Shown: one piece after another, positions 24,666 through 34,956 of the stretch
Layout of the letters: each line of letters starts with the position of its first letter
Position numbering within the stretch: the stretch's first letter is position 1
Assembly (NCBI GenBank): GCA_020543525.1
Contig: JAHYIO010000001.1
Coordinates: forward strand, 434,001-498,000
DNA from: Coriolopsis trogii
Lineage: Eukaryota > Basidiomycota > Agaricomycetes > Polyporales > Polyporaceae
DNA: 64,000 bases
Direction of reading: 5' to 3'
The notes under the pieces: model-generated
What the model saw: only the letters and a program-made list of their open reading frames with translations
What the model was told of the DNA's origin: nothing
Database searches by the model: none
Made by a program: the position numbers and the translations under genes

Positions 24666-25078
24666 GGTGGGCAAGCAAGGAAGGGCTGGGGTGGGGCTAG
24701 ACACGCAAGAGCCAGAGTAAGTAAATTGAATACGCTCGTCCGAGTGTCGCGCTACGGAAAGCGCGAGTCAAGACGAGCTACTTCACAGTGCGAAACGGTG
24801 CAGAGGTAGTCGTCGGGCGCAGTAGTCGGCGACACATCAGACGATCGGGGAGCAGCATTCACCTTGACGGGGTCTTGAGGAGGGCGGCGACGATGAGTAC
24901 AATCCGCTGGCCTCTACAGCAATACACTCACAAGCGCGTCAGTGGCTTAGAGCTGTACAGTTCTGCCTCAGCCTCTCGGGAATTGCCGACACAGTCTGTC
25001 TCAGTCTGGCCGTCTAGCTCGCCGTCGAACGCATCAAGCTCAGCCGTCCTCAAGCCTCCGACATCCTCTACTGCAGCC
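24666..25078. promoter_or_regulatory. Shared promoter region of two ribosomal protein genes
   Basis: 413 bases between divergent uS8 and eS17 genes; both products belong to the same ribosomal subunit, so co-regulation from this region is likely. No TATA box or named element was recognised. Confidence 0.5.
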
Positions 25079-25770
25079 ATGGTCAGTACACAACCTATGC
25101 CAGTACTGTGCTTGATGTTGTTGACACTCCTTATCCGTTTTGAAAGGGTCGCGTACGCACGAAAACCACCAAAAGGGCCTCCCGTGTCCTCATCGAGAAG
25201 TAGTGAGTATTCACCGCGAGGATGGATCCCAGGACATGCCAAGTTGTAGGCAGAGTGCATCGTCTGACAGTGGCCCACAGCTACCCCCGTCTTACTCTCG
25301 ACTTCCACACCAACAAGCGTATCATCGATGAAGTCGTGCGTATAGCAAGGGCGTGCTAGGTTCGTGCCTTACTCACTCTCCGAATAGGCGGTTGTCCCTT
25401 CGAAGCGTCTCCGCAACAAGATCGCCGGCTTCACGACCCATTTGATGAAGCGCATTCAGAAGGGCCCCGTTCGCGGTATTTCCTTCAAGCTGCAGGAGGA
25501 GGAGCGTGAGCGCAAGGACAACTACGTCCCCGAGGTCTCCGCTCTCGACATCAACGTCACCCCTCTGGAGATCGATCCCGACACCAAGGTGCGTTTGCGG
25601 AACATCACCATCTGCTTAGCTATTTACCCGTCTTCCCCTCCAATCAGGATCTCCTCCACTCCCTCAACTTCGACTCCATCCCTCACTCCATCGTCCAGCC
25701 GACCACCCAGCAGGCAGAGCGTGGACCTCGGAGGGAACGCCGCAACGTCCCCGGTGCTGGCCGCTCGTGA
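25079..25770 (+). CDS. RPS17: 40S ribosomal protein eS17
   Basis: Small-subunit ribosomal protein of about 145 residues. The first exon holds only the start codon: ATG at 25079-25081 is followed at once by a 65-nt GT-AG intron, and exon 2 starts at 25147 with [19 protein letters not shown]. Further exons give [18 protein letters not shown], then [20 protein letters not shown] and a final exon [17 protein letters not shown]... ending [17 protein letters not shown] at 25770. The core is nearly identical to eS17 of other eukaryotes. An intron directly after the ATG is known for ribosomal protein genes. Confidence 0.96.
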
Positions 25771-26322
25771 GCGCACCCACCACTGCTCGGATCACGCTTG
25801 GCTTCCTATGCCCTATGACTGCTATGCTCCGCATCGGTATCGCGAAGGTGACGGCTGGGGTCCTCGCAGTGGCCCCCGTCGGGTCTGCCGTCTTCGCTAC
25901 CCTATCATCACATCATATGTACTTGCCTTTTCGCAGAGACCGGGCGGGCGGTCTCCTTGTAAAATTGAGCTATGCAAGATGATAAGACCCATCGAGGACA
26001 GACTGGCTTGTGTGCATGAGTGACGGTGACTGGTTATTGGGATTAGCCCACTTATGGGAGATCTGCTTCATCACCCAGCATTGACATGTTTATCCTGTTG
26101 TGACCGACAACGTGGGCGTGACTCTTACAGCTATGTAGCGGGGACAACAGGAACGTAGCTAGGCCCCTCACGGACGAGTGTGCATCTGCGTATGGCAGCA
26201 CGTAGAATTGTTGTCGGAGATACCCCTAGCGGGAGTACATCCTACGAATGGCCACAGTTGCTGAAAGTTCAGTAGTATTACAGATTCCAGGTTCACGCAT
26301 ATAGTTCCGGAAACAACGTATC
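25771..26322. other. Intergenic region between convergent 3' ends
   Basis: 3' flanks of eS17 (+) and GET3 (-). No ORF with recognisable features was found. Confidence 0.4.
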
Positions 26323-27715
26323 CTAATCCGAGGGCGAGTATGGCGTCACGAGCATCTTGCTGAACTCCTTCAGCTTCTGCGGACCCCGGACCTCCTCCGT
26401 GAGGAGCGGTAGCTGGACGATGTGGAAGAACTCGTCATACAGCTCGTGCGCCTCCTTCAAATATTTCTGCTGCATTTTGTGTCGTACTTGACAGTGTTCG
26501 CAGTTGGAGCCTGCACAACGCGCTAGCGGTCAGGAGATGAGCGAGTAATAGGGAATTTAGAGTGCTTACTCTTCTTGGGGAAGAGAAGCTGGTTGACGAC
26601 AATGTTGTGCGTGTCGATCTCGTACTGGGTGAGTTCTTGCACGAGACGCTCCGTTTCGTACAGTGATAGGAACTCTGAGATGCATACGCAGACAAACGTT
26701 GTCTTCTCCTGATGGTGCACGAACATAGACGCGTCAGCATGTAAACCGTACGACGCATATGACAAACTGACAGGATCCTTGAACTGCGTGTTAACTTCGG
26801 TGATGATGGCACGCATAGACTCCAGTTTCGCGAACATGTCTTCCGGTGCGTCCGCCTGGCCGCCCATCAGGCTGGTCATTTGGCTGATCATGGGCCCAAT
26901 CCGTCCGCTCAGCGCGCTGAGCTTGCCCAAAGCCTTCTCGAGCACTGTCGGGAACGATAGGAAACGGAGCGTGTGTCCTGTTGGTGCAGTGTCGAACACG
27001 ATGACAGAGTATTCCATCGACTTCACATGTCTATAAGAGCGTGTTCAGATAAGAAGAATGGGTAAGTGTAGGGGGAAGAGGGTGAACGAACTTCATGATT
27101 TCCGCAAAGCTCATGGCCTCGTCTACACCGGGGATGGCAAAGGCAAGATCCTGCATCATGCTACCCATCATACCATTGGAATCGGCTGAAGTATGTTGAG
27201 GACTTTCCCCATTCCTGACCATATGCGTACACGTACATTGCTCTACCATTTCTTGAATCGCACTCGTTGGGTCGATCTCCATCGCGAAGAGGTTGTCAAA
27301 GCCGTTCACTTTTGTGGCCTCTTTTGAGAACTTCTGGCCGAACGCATCGGAAAGGTTGTGTGCGGGGTCGGTGGACTTGTTTGTTCGACAGGAATTGATG
27401 AATGGATGTTAAGACACATATACGAGAAACTCACGATGAGCAGGACTGATTCACGGCAACTGGCCAACTGAATGGCCAGAGAGCACGAGGTCGTGGTCTT
27501 TCCTAGCACACATTTCCCATCAAACAGCATTCGCCAAGGTCGAGCTCAGTCCTGGCTTACCGACACCACCCTTGCCACCTAAGAGGCGCATACATCGAGA
27601 CATATGAGTTACAGAACGCGAACGAGTGGCTGAAAGACATGCCGCAAAAGATCCACTTCAACGACTTTTGATCGAGGATGTTTTGGAGAGTGGGCTCAAG
27701 GGTTTCTTCGGCCAT
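26323..27715 (-). CDS. GET3: GET3/ASNA1 tail-anchored protein targeting ATPase
   Basis: Cytosolic ATPase dimer that carries tail-anchored proteins to the GET1/GET2 receptor at the ER. The start is [20 protein letters not shown] (ATG 27713-27715), followed by the P-loop [12 protein letters not shown], which is split over three exons including an 18-nt microexon (27561-27578). Next come an A-type STDPAHN loop and [10 protein letters not shown]. The methionine-rich client-binding helices read [20 protein letters not shown] and later [11 protein letters not shown]. Switch II is [12 protein letters not shown]. The QLLFPKK motif precedes a CxxC pair (NCEHC) that binds zinc at the dimer interface. 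The end is [12 protein letters not shown] at 26323. It is divergent from SRP68, 182 bases away; both belong to ER targeting pathways. Confidence 0.95.
27561..27578 (-). other. 18-nt microexon of GET3 encoding most of the P-loop
   Basis: The bases GTGGCAAGGGTGGTGTCG (minus strand) are needed to join WIFCG with GKTTTS. Flanking introns end in cctcttag and start gtaagcc. The intron before it appears to use a GC donor (tttgcg|gcatgt). Confidence 0.75.
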
Positions 27716-27897
27716 GGCAACTTAGCACAACGGAAGTGAAGCAGCACAGCAGTAGGCGTGATGGTCGTGGAGGTTGGCGTGAAAGCGCAAAGTATGAGCT
27801 GAAGTAGCGGCTGATAGCCGCGTACCTCATCTTGTCCCGGACACACTACCACCATCTCGAGCTTGCTAGCACTTTCCACCGACGGCTCGCACAAACC
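27716..27897. promoter_or_regulatory. Shared promoter region GET3 / SRP68
   Basis: 182 bases between the start codons of two divergent ER-targeting genes. No TATA box was seen. Confidence 0.45.
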
Positions 27898-29994
27898 ATG
27901 GCCGGAAAGGCGCAAATACATTTCCAGGGTATGTGCGATCCCTGTGATGCGTAGCAGGCGAGTCTGACTCTCGTGCAGCACTCCTGATCGCGAATGAGCA
28001 GCGGAACGCGTATGGTCTCCGTTATAATGACTATGAACGCTATAGGTGCGTAACGCTCGCATGAATCCCATGCATATACTGATCACAGATCCAGAAAGCA
28101 TTGTTACAACCGGACGCATCGTCTGCGCTCTTCGCTCAAGATGACATACGGCAGGGGCCGCGAGTTCAAGAAACTACCCCCAATCAACCTGGAGACGATC
28201 AAGGACGGGCAGTGAGTGCTGTTATTGTCGACTGGGTGTAAAGCGACTCAGAGAGTGTTAGTTTGCAACTACTGCTTTTCGAGGCGGAGCGTGCGTGGGC
28301 GCATTCGCAAGAAATGCACCAGGAGTCTCTCAAGCTCGCTGCTACCGCCAAGGCCTCGAAAGGTGCCGCTGCAGAGGACGCAGACAAGAAATCTTCCTCC
28401 ATGCGCAGGCACGCGACACGACGGATGCGCCGGTCTATCCACTGGGCGACGCAGCTCCTCTCGCACTGTCAAGCCCTCTACGCCCAATCGCGTCTCTCTG
28501 CGGAGGATCTGACCCAGGTTACGACGTACACCCTCATCCTCAACGGCCGCTTCCTCCGTCAAAGATACGAGTTCGATGATGCGCTTGTGCAGCTCAGCGT
28601 TGCGCGTAACTTGCTCGACTCGCTCGCGGCCGTCGCGGCTACTAGTCGCGCTCAAGCTCTCGCCATCGCATTCGCTGATGAGATTGGGCCCGAAATTCGT
28701 CATTGTGCGCATGAACTTCGCAGGGAAAAGGCATATGATGTCGATGCAGTGGTCGCGGATGTCGCGCCGAAGCACAGGAACGCGCTTTTCCAAGATTGCG
28801 ATGCTGTCCTCGCTCGACTCCAAGAGGAAAGCAAGGCGGTGGGTCAGGACAGGGGGAAGTTGAAGGAGCTGCTTTGGGAGGACGAGCCTGTCCCCGTGCG
28901 GAACCCCGAGCTTGTCGATGTATTGTTGAAGGTCCAAGAAGCAGAGGCCAAGTTGGTGGACGACAAGGGCGAGTCCAGCACCGCCAGCAAAGGCGCGAGG
29001 TCTAAACGCGGTGTCGCGTCTTATGATGCTATCCTGCTTGCACTGAGCGAGGCAGAAGACGTCTCTCGTAGGCTCTCAGAAGCCCAGAAGGTATGCCAAG
29101 ATTGGTATTGTTTGAAGCTAAACTCATCGTATTCTCAAGGTCAGCGGTGCTACCACCGCCGCCGGGACTCGAGATATCCACTTCGTTCACGCATATATTG
29201 TCTACCATCTTCTCTCACGACGGGTACAGCGTGACCTACTCCTGACCTCCGCGCTACTCCATCAATTGCACGCAGCGCAAAAGAACCATACAGGCCGCAA
29301 GGTGCAAGTTGACGCGCGGCTTTATCCCGCCATCGTCAAACTCCTTGACACCGTCCTCCAGTCACTAGAGCAGATGCGCACACTGGCAATCGTCGACGAG
29401 AGCCCCGATCTTGCTTCCGCTGTTGACGCGCGGATCTCGTTCACCAAAGCGCGCCGATGCTACTATCTTGCATGGTGCTACGCCCCGCTGAAGAAGTACG
29501 CGGAGGCGCTGTCCCTCACTCAGCATGCGACCATCCACCTGCGCGAATGCCGGTCACTGTTCGTACCGTTGGCCGAGACGGACCCCATCAACGAGGGCAA
29601 ACCTGCTTTCTATCCCCTCGTCCTCTCGGACCTTGACAAGCTAGAGGAGGAGCTGACGCTCGATAGCACTGGGTTCAAGACCGACTGGTTCGCTTTCAAC
29701 GGCGGTTCGATCGACCCCGAGGGCAGCAAAACACACAAGAAGCCGCTCTTCTTCGACATCGCACTCAACTACATCAGCCTCGACATGGACAGGCTGCAGG
29801 AGCGTGCTGGGAAGGCCCCTGAGCCTGCACAACCCACCTCTGTTGCTGCGCCTGTCCCTCAGGCCGCGGAGAAGAAGACACAGGCGTCGAGGGCCAAGGT
29901 TGAAGAGATCGAGCGCACTGCTACACCCGAACCGAGTGCGCACGCGGGTGGTGGGCTCAGTAGCTTGCTTGGTGGATGGTGGGGGAGACGTTGA
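27898..29994 (+). CDS. SRP68: Signal recognition particle subunit SRP68
   Basis: SRP68 pairs with SRP72 on the S domain of SRP RNA in the particle that targets ribosomes to the ER. Small first exons (MAGKAQIHFQ; ALLIANEQRNAYGLRYNDYE) lead into HRLRSSLKMTYGRG, the RNA-binding start of the family. A long exon of about 280 residues follows. The remainder is a helical, TPR-like region (AYIVYHLLSRRVQRDLLLTS, RCYYLAWCYAPLKKYAEALS) and a tail ending in GGLSSLLGGWWGRR. Such a C-terminal glycine/tryptophan-rich tail is seen in other fungal SRP68 proteins. The stop is at 29994. Total length is about 600 residues, as usual. Confidence 0.93.
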
Positions 29995-30205
29995 TGCTTA
30001 CATTGCGGACTTATGCATGCCTGTAGCTGTTGTATTGACCGGAACGTTATGCGGGTGCCGTGAAGCATTGAACATTGAATTGTCACACACTTGTTCCTCG
30101 AGGCTACAAGTATAAAGATGTGCGAGCGCCTGTTGCAAACGTTGCAAACTAACCTCCACCTTCTCCTCGTGCGAGGTCTCGTTCTGCATCAACCTGCTGG
30201 AAGGA

Positions 30206-31306
30206 ATGCGACCTTTAATATCCTACGACGACATCACAACCCCTCAGCCGCTGGCAGACCCACCGCCTCAGCCTCCAGCGAAGAAACGAAAGACGGCACA
30301 AAACCAGCACCAGCGGCAGGGTGGCGGTGGCAGCAGCGGACGGTCTCAGCATTCGCAGCCAGTACAACACTGGGATGACCCCGGTGCGCAGAGCAGCCAG
30401 ATGCCCTACGATGACGCGTCCGCGGCGACTGTAGCCCAGATCGTTGAGCCTGCTGACGGCGAGGGGGAGTATGACGAGGAGGCAGAAGAGGAGGAAGAGG
30501 AGGATGAGAGCAGGGAGCTGACGCATGACGAGATATGGGACGACTCTGCACTTATCGATGCATGGAACAGTGCCGCTGCAGAGTACGAGGTGCGTCGCTC
30601 ACATTTTGGGACTATGTCTGATACGTTTCTTACTCTGGATCATCCTCGGCGTAGGCGTATCACGGATCAGGCAAGAGTTGGAAAGACGAGCCAGTGAAAA
30701 AGTCGCCTCTGTATGTCTTTTTTCCTCTGTCGGTCCCTGGTCATGCTCATGTTGAAACCAAGCAGCTGGTACAATATCCCACCCCCTCCCACCACAAAAG
30801 CCAAGTCGAAGGGCAAGGGCAAAGTTGGAGCCTCCTCGACATCTGCACCTGCCCTTTCCAATGGCACAAGCTCGGTTGACGCAACCCATGCATCAGAGAA
30901 TGCTGGAGCAGATTCCACCCCGCTCAACTTCGACACGTTCGTTCCGGCATACGATCCGTCTCTCGCAGCTGCAGGTCCCCTCTTGACCGTCCCACCACTG
31001 GAGGGCACGTCTACAGCAGGCACCGGTGCTGAGGCGGCCACAGTGAGCCAAGACGAGGCCTTCTCGCGTGCAATGACTGCGATGTATTGGAGCGGGTACT
31101 GGACCGCCATTTACCATGTGAGTCGCCTTCCCTTACCAACGCTGGTTTCGTGCGACATCACGAGCTTACTATCCATCATCCAGTGTCGCAGGAATGAAGC
31201 TACCCAACAAGGTGGGGTCGAAGCTATGGGTCCCGCAGAGCAAGGGGAAGCGCGAGGCATTGACGTCGACGATGAAGACGAAGACATGCTTCCCGCTCAG
31301 CGGTGA
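30206..31306 (+). CDS. SMN1: SMN (survival of motor neuron)-like protein
   Basis: The SMN complex loads Sm proteins on spliceosomal snRNAs. The start is ATG 30206 (MRPLISYDDITTPQP). A low-complexity, acidic stretch leads to the Gemin2-binding helix (EIWDDSALIDAWNSAAAEYE). After an intron the frame that fits is SWKDEPVKKSPL then WYNIPPPP, with a further intron inside the L codon; the acceptor choices there are by eye. A proline/alanine/serine linker follows, then the YG-box self-association helix AFSRAMTAMYWSGYWTAIYH (about 31060-31118), matching the G-Y-x-T spacing of SMN. A short acidic tail ends LPAQR-stop at 31306. The Tudor domain of animal SMN is not visible; loss of the Tudor domain is known in fungal homologues. 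Confidence 0.82.
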
Positions 31307-31735
31307 ACATGGCTGATCTTGGTTGTGGCAAATGAACCCTGCCCTATTGTACGTGTCTGCCCACTGAAGAGACGACCATCCATGCTTACACTCTTCGTGG
31401 ATGTGTTGAAACGTTTTGCCATCCACACAAAAGTGCCCTTGTGACCTCTGATGCTCAAGCGACGGCACAGGGAGTTCAGAGTGAGTTGCTCATATGTAGG
31501 TGCTTTTGTTGCGACTTTCTGTGCGGGTAGGTGGTGTCCTCTTCTATCATATGTGCTTGGCGCAAAAATACCGATGTGCAAGGCCTTGAATACGTCGTGT
31601 AGCCAGCAGTGGTCAGCAGGCTGCGACACATATCCTAGTACTTTATGAGCGGGTATGTCATCATGACTCGATATACATCGCGGTGGCAATACTGGAATTC
31701 ATGAGCATCGTGAACAACAAAAACATACATAGCGG
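31307..31735. other. Intergenic region between convergent 3' ends
   Basis: 3' flanks of the SMN-like gene (+) and the nucleoporin gene (-). No gene was seen. Confidence 0.4.
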
Positions 31736-34700
31736 CTACAAAGCGATCTCCACATCGACCCTGGCGAGATATGAGTACACGTCGGGAGACATCCTGTACT
31801 TGAGGTTTCCCGCGAAGATTATGAGTGATCGCGACTTTTTGCGCAACGACGCCAGGGTCTACCACCAATACCGGTATCAGTCTTCCAGCTCAGCTCGAGT
31901 AGCGTACATACAGTGAGGCGACGCACCGTCTGTCGTATTGCGTCCGGAAGCGAGGACGCCTTCACCTTCTGGTGGACGGCGGCGAGGATGTCCATCGTGA
32001 GCGTAAGGAACGTCTGCAGATTGCGCTGCAGCGCGTCTGGCAATTCGCGGAACTCCTCCGCCCGCTTCGTGATCTTCGCCACGTCGCCGTCCATCGGGAT
32101 GAGGTCCGTTGATTCCATGAGCTGTCACGCAATGCAACGAAAGCAACTCAGCCAAAGACAAAGATATGCATGTACACGTAACACACGCACCTCCAACGCG
32201 CTGTCGACGCGCCCCGCGTCCTTCGCGTCCATCGCCTCCCTAACCCTGAGCAGCCGGATGACTGCGTCGCGCTCCTTACCGACCGCCCTGTTCGTGCGTT
32301 CGTAGTGCCGGAGGATGTCCGCCGCGGTCCGCTCGATCGTGCGCGCCTTCTCGTCCACGCTCGGCTGGGCGATCGTGTTGCCCAGCGCGTGCGCGAGCAC
32401 GCCGATGACAGTCGTGTAGTCCCCGGCGAGATTGTACAGCTTGATCGCCTCGGGGATGCGGTCCGCTTCCTCGGAAGACTTGGCGGCGCGGATGAGGATG
32501 TGCTCGTTGTACTCGTGCGCGTCCTCGAGCTTAAGCAGGGACGCGTTCTGTTCAATTGCGCCGCTCTGGTGGGACGCGCGGGTGAGTGAGAGGGGCCGAA
32601 GAGAGGGGCAGGGGGACGTACGAATCGCGTGCCGTCTGGCCGGAAGCCACCGACTAGCTCCTCCCATGCAGTGCCTGTGTTTGCCAGCACGATGATGCGA
32701 CGCACGAGTTCCCAGGCGTTCTCGACCTGCTCCTTGCCGACTCCGCCGGGCTGGTCTGCGCTGAGGCATACGCAGTAGACGTACTGGAGTGCCTCGCGAG
32801 CATCCATGCGCACAAACTGACGCACGTAACGCCAGATCAGGGTGGACAAGCTGAGTGCTGGTGGTGCCGACGCCGATAGTGTTACTGTGATAATATACAT
32901 CACCACCGGGGAATCGTTGATAAAGTGCAAGTTGGCTTACGAGGTGTAACGTCCGATGTCTCTGCGCGGGAGGGGACACGAAGCAACCCATGGTAGGCAA
33001 GGGCGATAGCGAGGTGGACCGCTTCAACTTCTGTCTCATGGTGGTCCCAAAGTGCTGCCACTGCCTGTAAAAATACTGTGAGTTGGAGCGTAGCCGACAG
33101 AGCAGATAAAACCTCCTCACCCTCTCGAATTGGCCACACATGAGAAGTACACCGGCCCAGACACCACGCTTCGCACCCTTCTGTCCAGGCACGCCATCGA
33201 AATGCCGCTCGCCATAGCTCAACAGTACTTCCGCCAGACCTCTCAGCCCGCCGAACTCGTCCTCTTCAACCATTGACAGCTGGAACCACAGCCAGTCTTC
33301 GGTCGTGACCGTCACTTGTGCGACACTCCTGCGCGCAGGGTCGATCTTGCCCATGAGTTTGTAAAGTGCGAGCTTGAACGGATCTGCTGTCGACGAGTGG
33401 AGCATATGCGCGTTGTACGCTGCATGCAGCTGATCGCGATGCGGTTTCGGTAGTCTGACACGGATAATCTCAGAGGTCGGCACCACAACCTTGAAGAAGG
33501 ATCCTACCGTCTGTCAGGCGACTCAACCCATGCCCGCAAGTGGCTCAGGAAGCTAGACTCGCGATGTTCGATGGCCTGCTGATACCGCATCGCCTCCTCT
33601 AGAGCTTCTTGCGCGTGGCCGGTTCGAACTAAATAGAATAGCTTCGCCCATAATGGCTGTCCGGCGACAAGCTACCAGTATAAATATTAGCAGACACCTC
33701 CGCTATGACAAGCCAATAACCAACTGACCTCAATCCGGTCCTCCCACTCTCCACTTCGATAGTGTCTGACCAGAACGTATGCCCGAATCTTGTTAGACAC
33801 ACTAGGGTCTCCACCCAGACGTGCCTCTTGCGGACGGGCCTGTAGTGTTCGCTCGACGACATCCCAGTATTGCTCTTCAAGTGCCTCTCGCGCGCCCTTC
33901 GCGATCTGCCGCCTGAGCTCGACTGCTTCCCTCGACTCCGGGTTCCCTAGGTATGCCCGCGCGAACTTGCGCTCGATGAGTGGCGCGTTCAAAATGTGCG
34001 CGCCGGCGTGTGCGATTGGAGGAAGGGCGGGTGGTTCGCCCGTGATTTTCGACAGCACATGGAAGTTCTGGGTGATTTGCAGAGATCGTGGCTGGGACAG
34101 TCGTTATTTAGGGGATGGACCTGAGAAAACGAGGCTATGGCGGAGCACTCACATCTGAATTCGCAGACAGAGAAGCTTGAATGAGGGCGTGCACTACCGG
34201 GAAAGATGTTCCCCGCAGTCGAGCCACATTGAGCTCTGATACAACACGGTCATACGCCATCATCTTGCTATGCATCTGTAAATTGGGGGTTGGGCCCACG
34301 CTGGCCTGAAGTTTGGGGTTCAGCACAAAAGTCTCGCACACATTGCATGCAGCACAACAGGAACGCTTCGTCACGATGACTTGACTACTTACCGCAAGCA
34401 GGTTCTTCCCATGTGTGCTCTTCTTGAGGTCCGAGACCGCTCTGTTCTCTCCGCCAACCCGTGCACCGAGTTGTTCAAAGACGCGCTTCTTCCGCGCCTC
34501 CCAGTCTCTCCGGCCACGATCCTCGAGAACACGGTAGAACTCTTCCTGCGTTTCCCGCCTGCCCTCTTCGATTGTAGATATCAAGTTTTGTTCGTGAGCG
34601 TGGCGGAGGTAGCCTGCGACATCCGTATCCTGGAGCGCCTGTAGTGGCGAGAAGGTGGTTTGGGTGTTTAGGTGCGCGATCGAACTCGCAAGAGCAGGGG

Positions 34701-34956
34701 CGTCGACGTGCGCTTGTGCGAGCAGGTAGTTTCTACCACGTTTGTCTGCATGTGAACAAATGGCTCCCAATGTTTGCATAGGTTGTACTCACGCGCGACT
34801 GGTGTCTGCAGATGTGCCCGGCTGCCTCGAGATGAGTCTCCGTGACTGTGCCTCAATCTGATCCAAGGATAAGTTGACCGAGGGTAGGTCTTGTCGTGAA
34901 AGATGGGACGTGAGAGCTTTCGACGCGTTGAGCAGGGAAGAGAGGTCTGCAGTCAT
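31736..34956 (-). CDS. NIC96: Nucleoporin NIC96/NUP93
   Basis: Scaffold nucleoporin of the inner ring of the nuclear pore. ATG 34954-34956 starts MTADLSSLLNASKALTSHL, the N-terminal helix region that in yeast contacts the Nsp1 channel trimer. A central alpha-solenoid follows over many exons, with recognisable Nic96 blocks: GQPLWAKLFYLVRTGHAQEA (about 33600), DPFKLALYKLMGKIDPARRS and TVTTEDWLWFQLSMV (about 33290-33400), and RIPEAIKLYNLAGDYTTVI (about 32410-32460). The C-terminal exons give SLIIFAGNLKYRMSPDVYS and the stop at 31736-31738. The last intron ends in aaaaag just before 31830. At least ten introns are present. The only upstream neighbour is a 2.9-kb gene-poor stretch. Confidence 0.93.
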
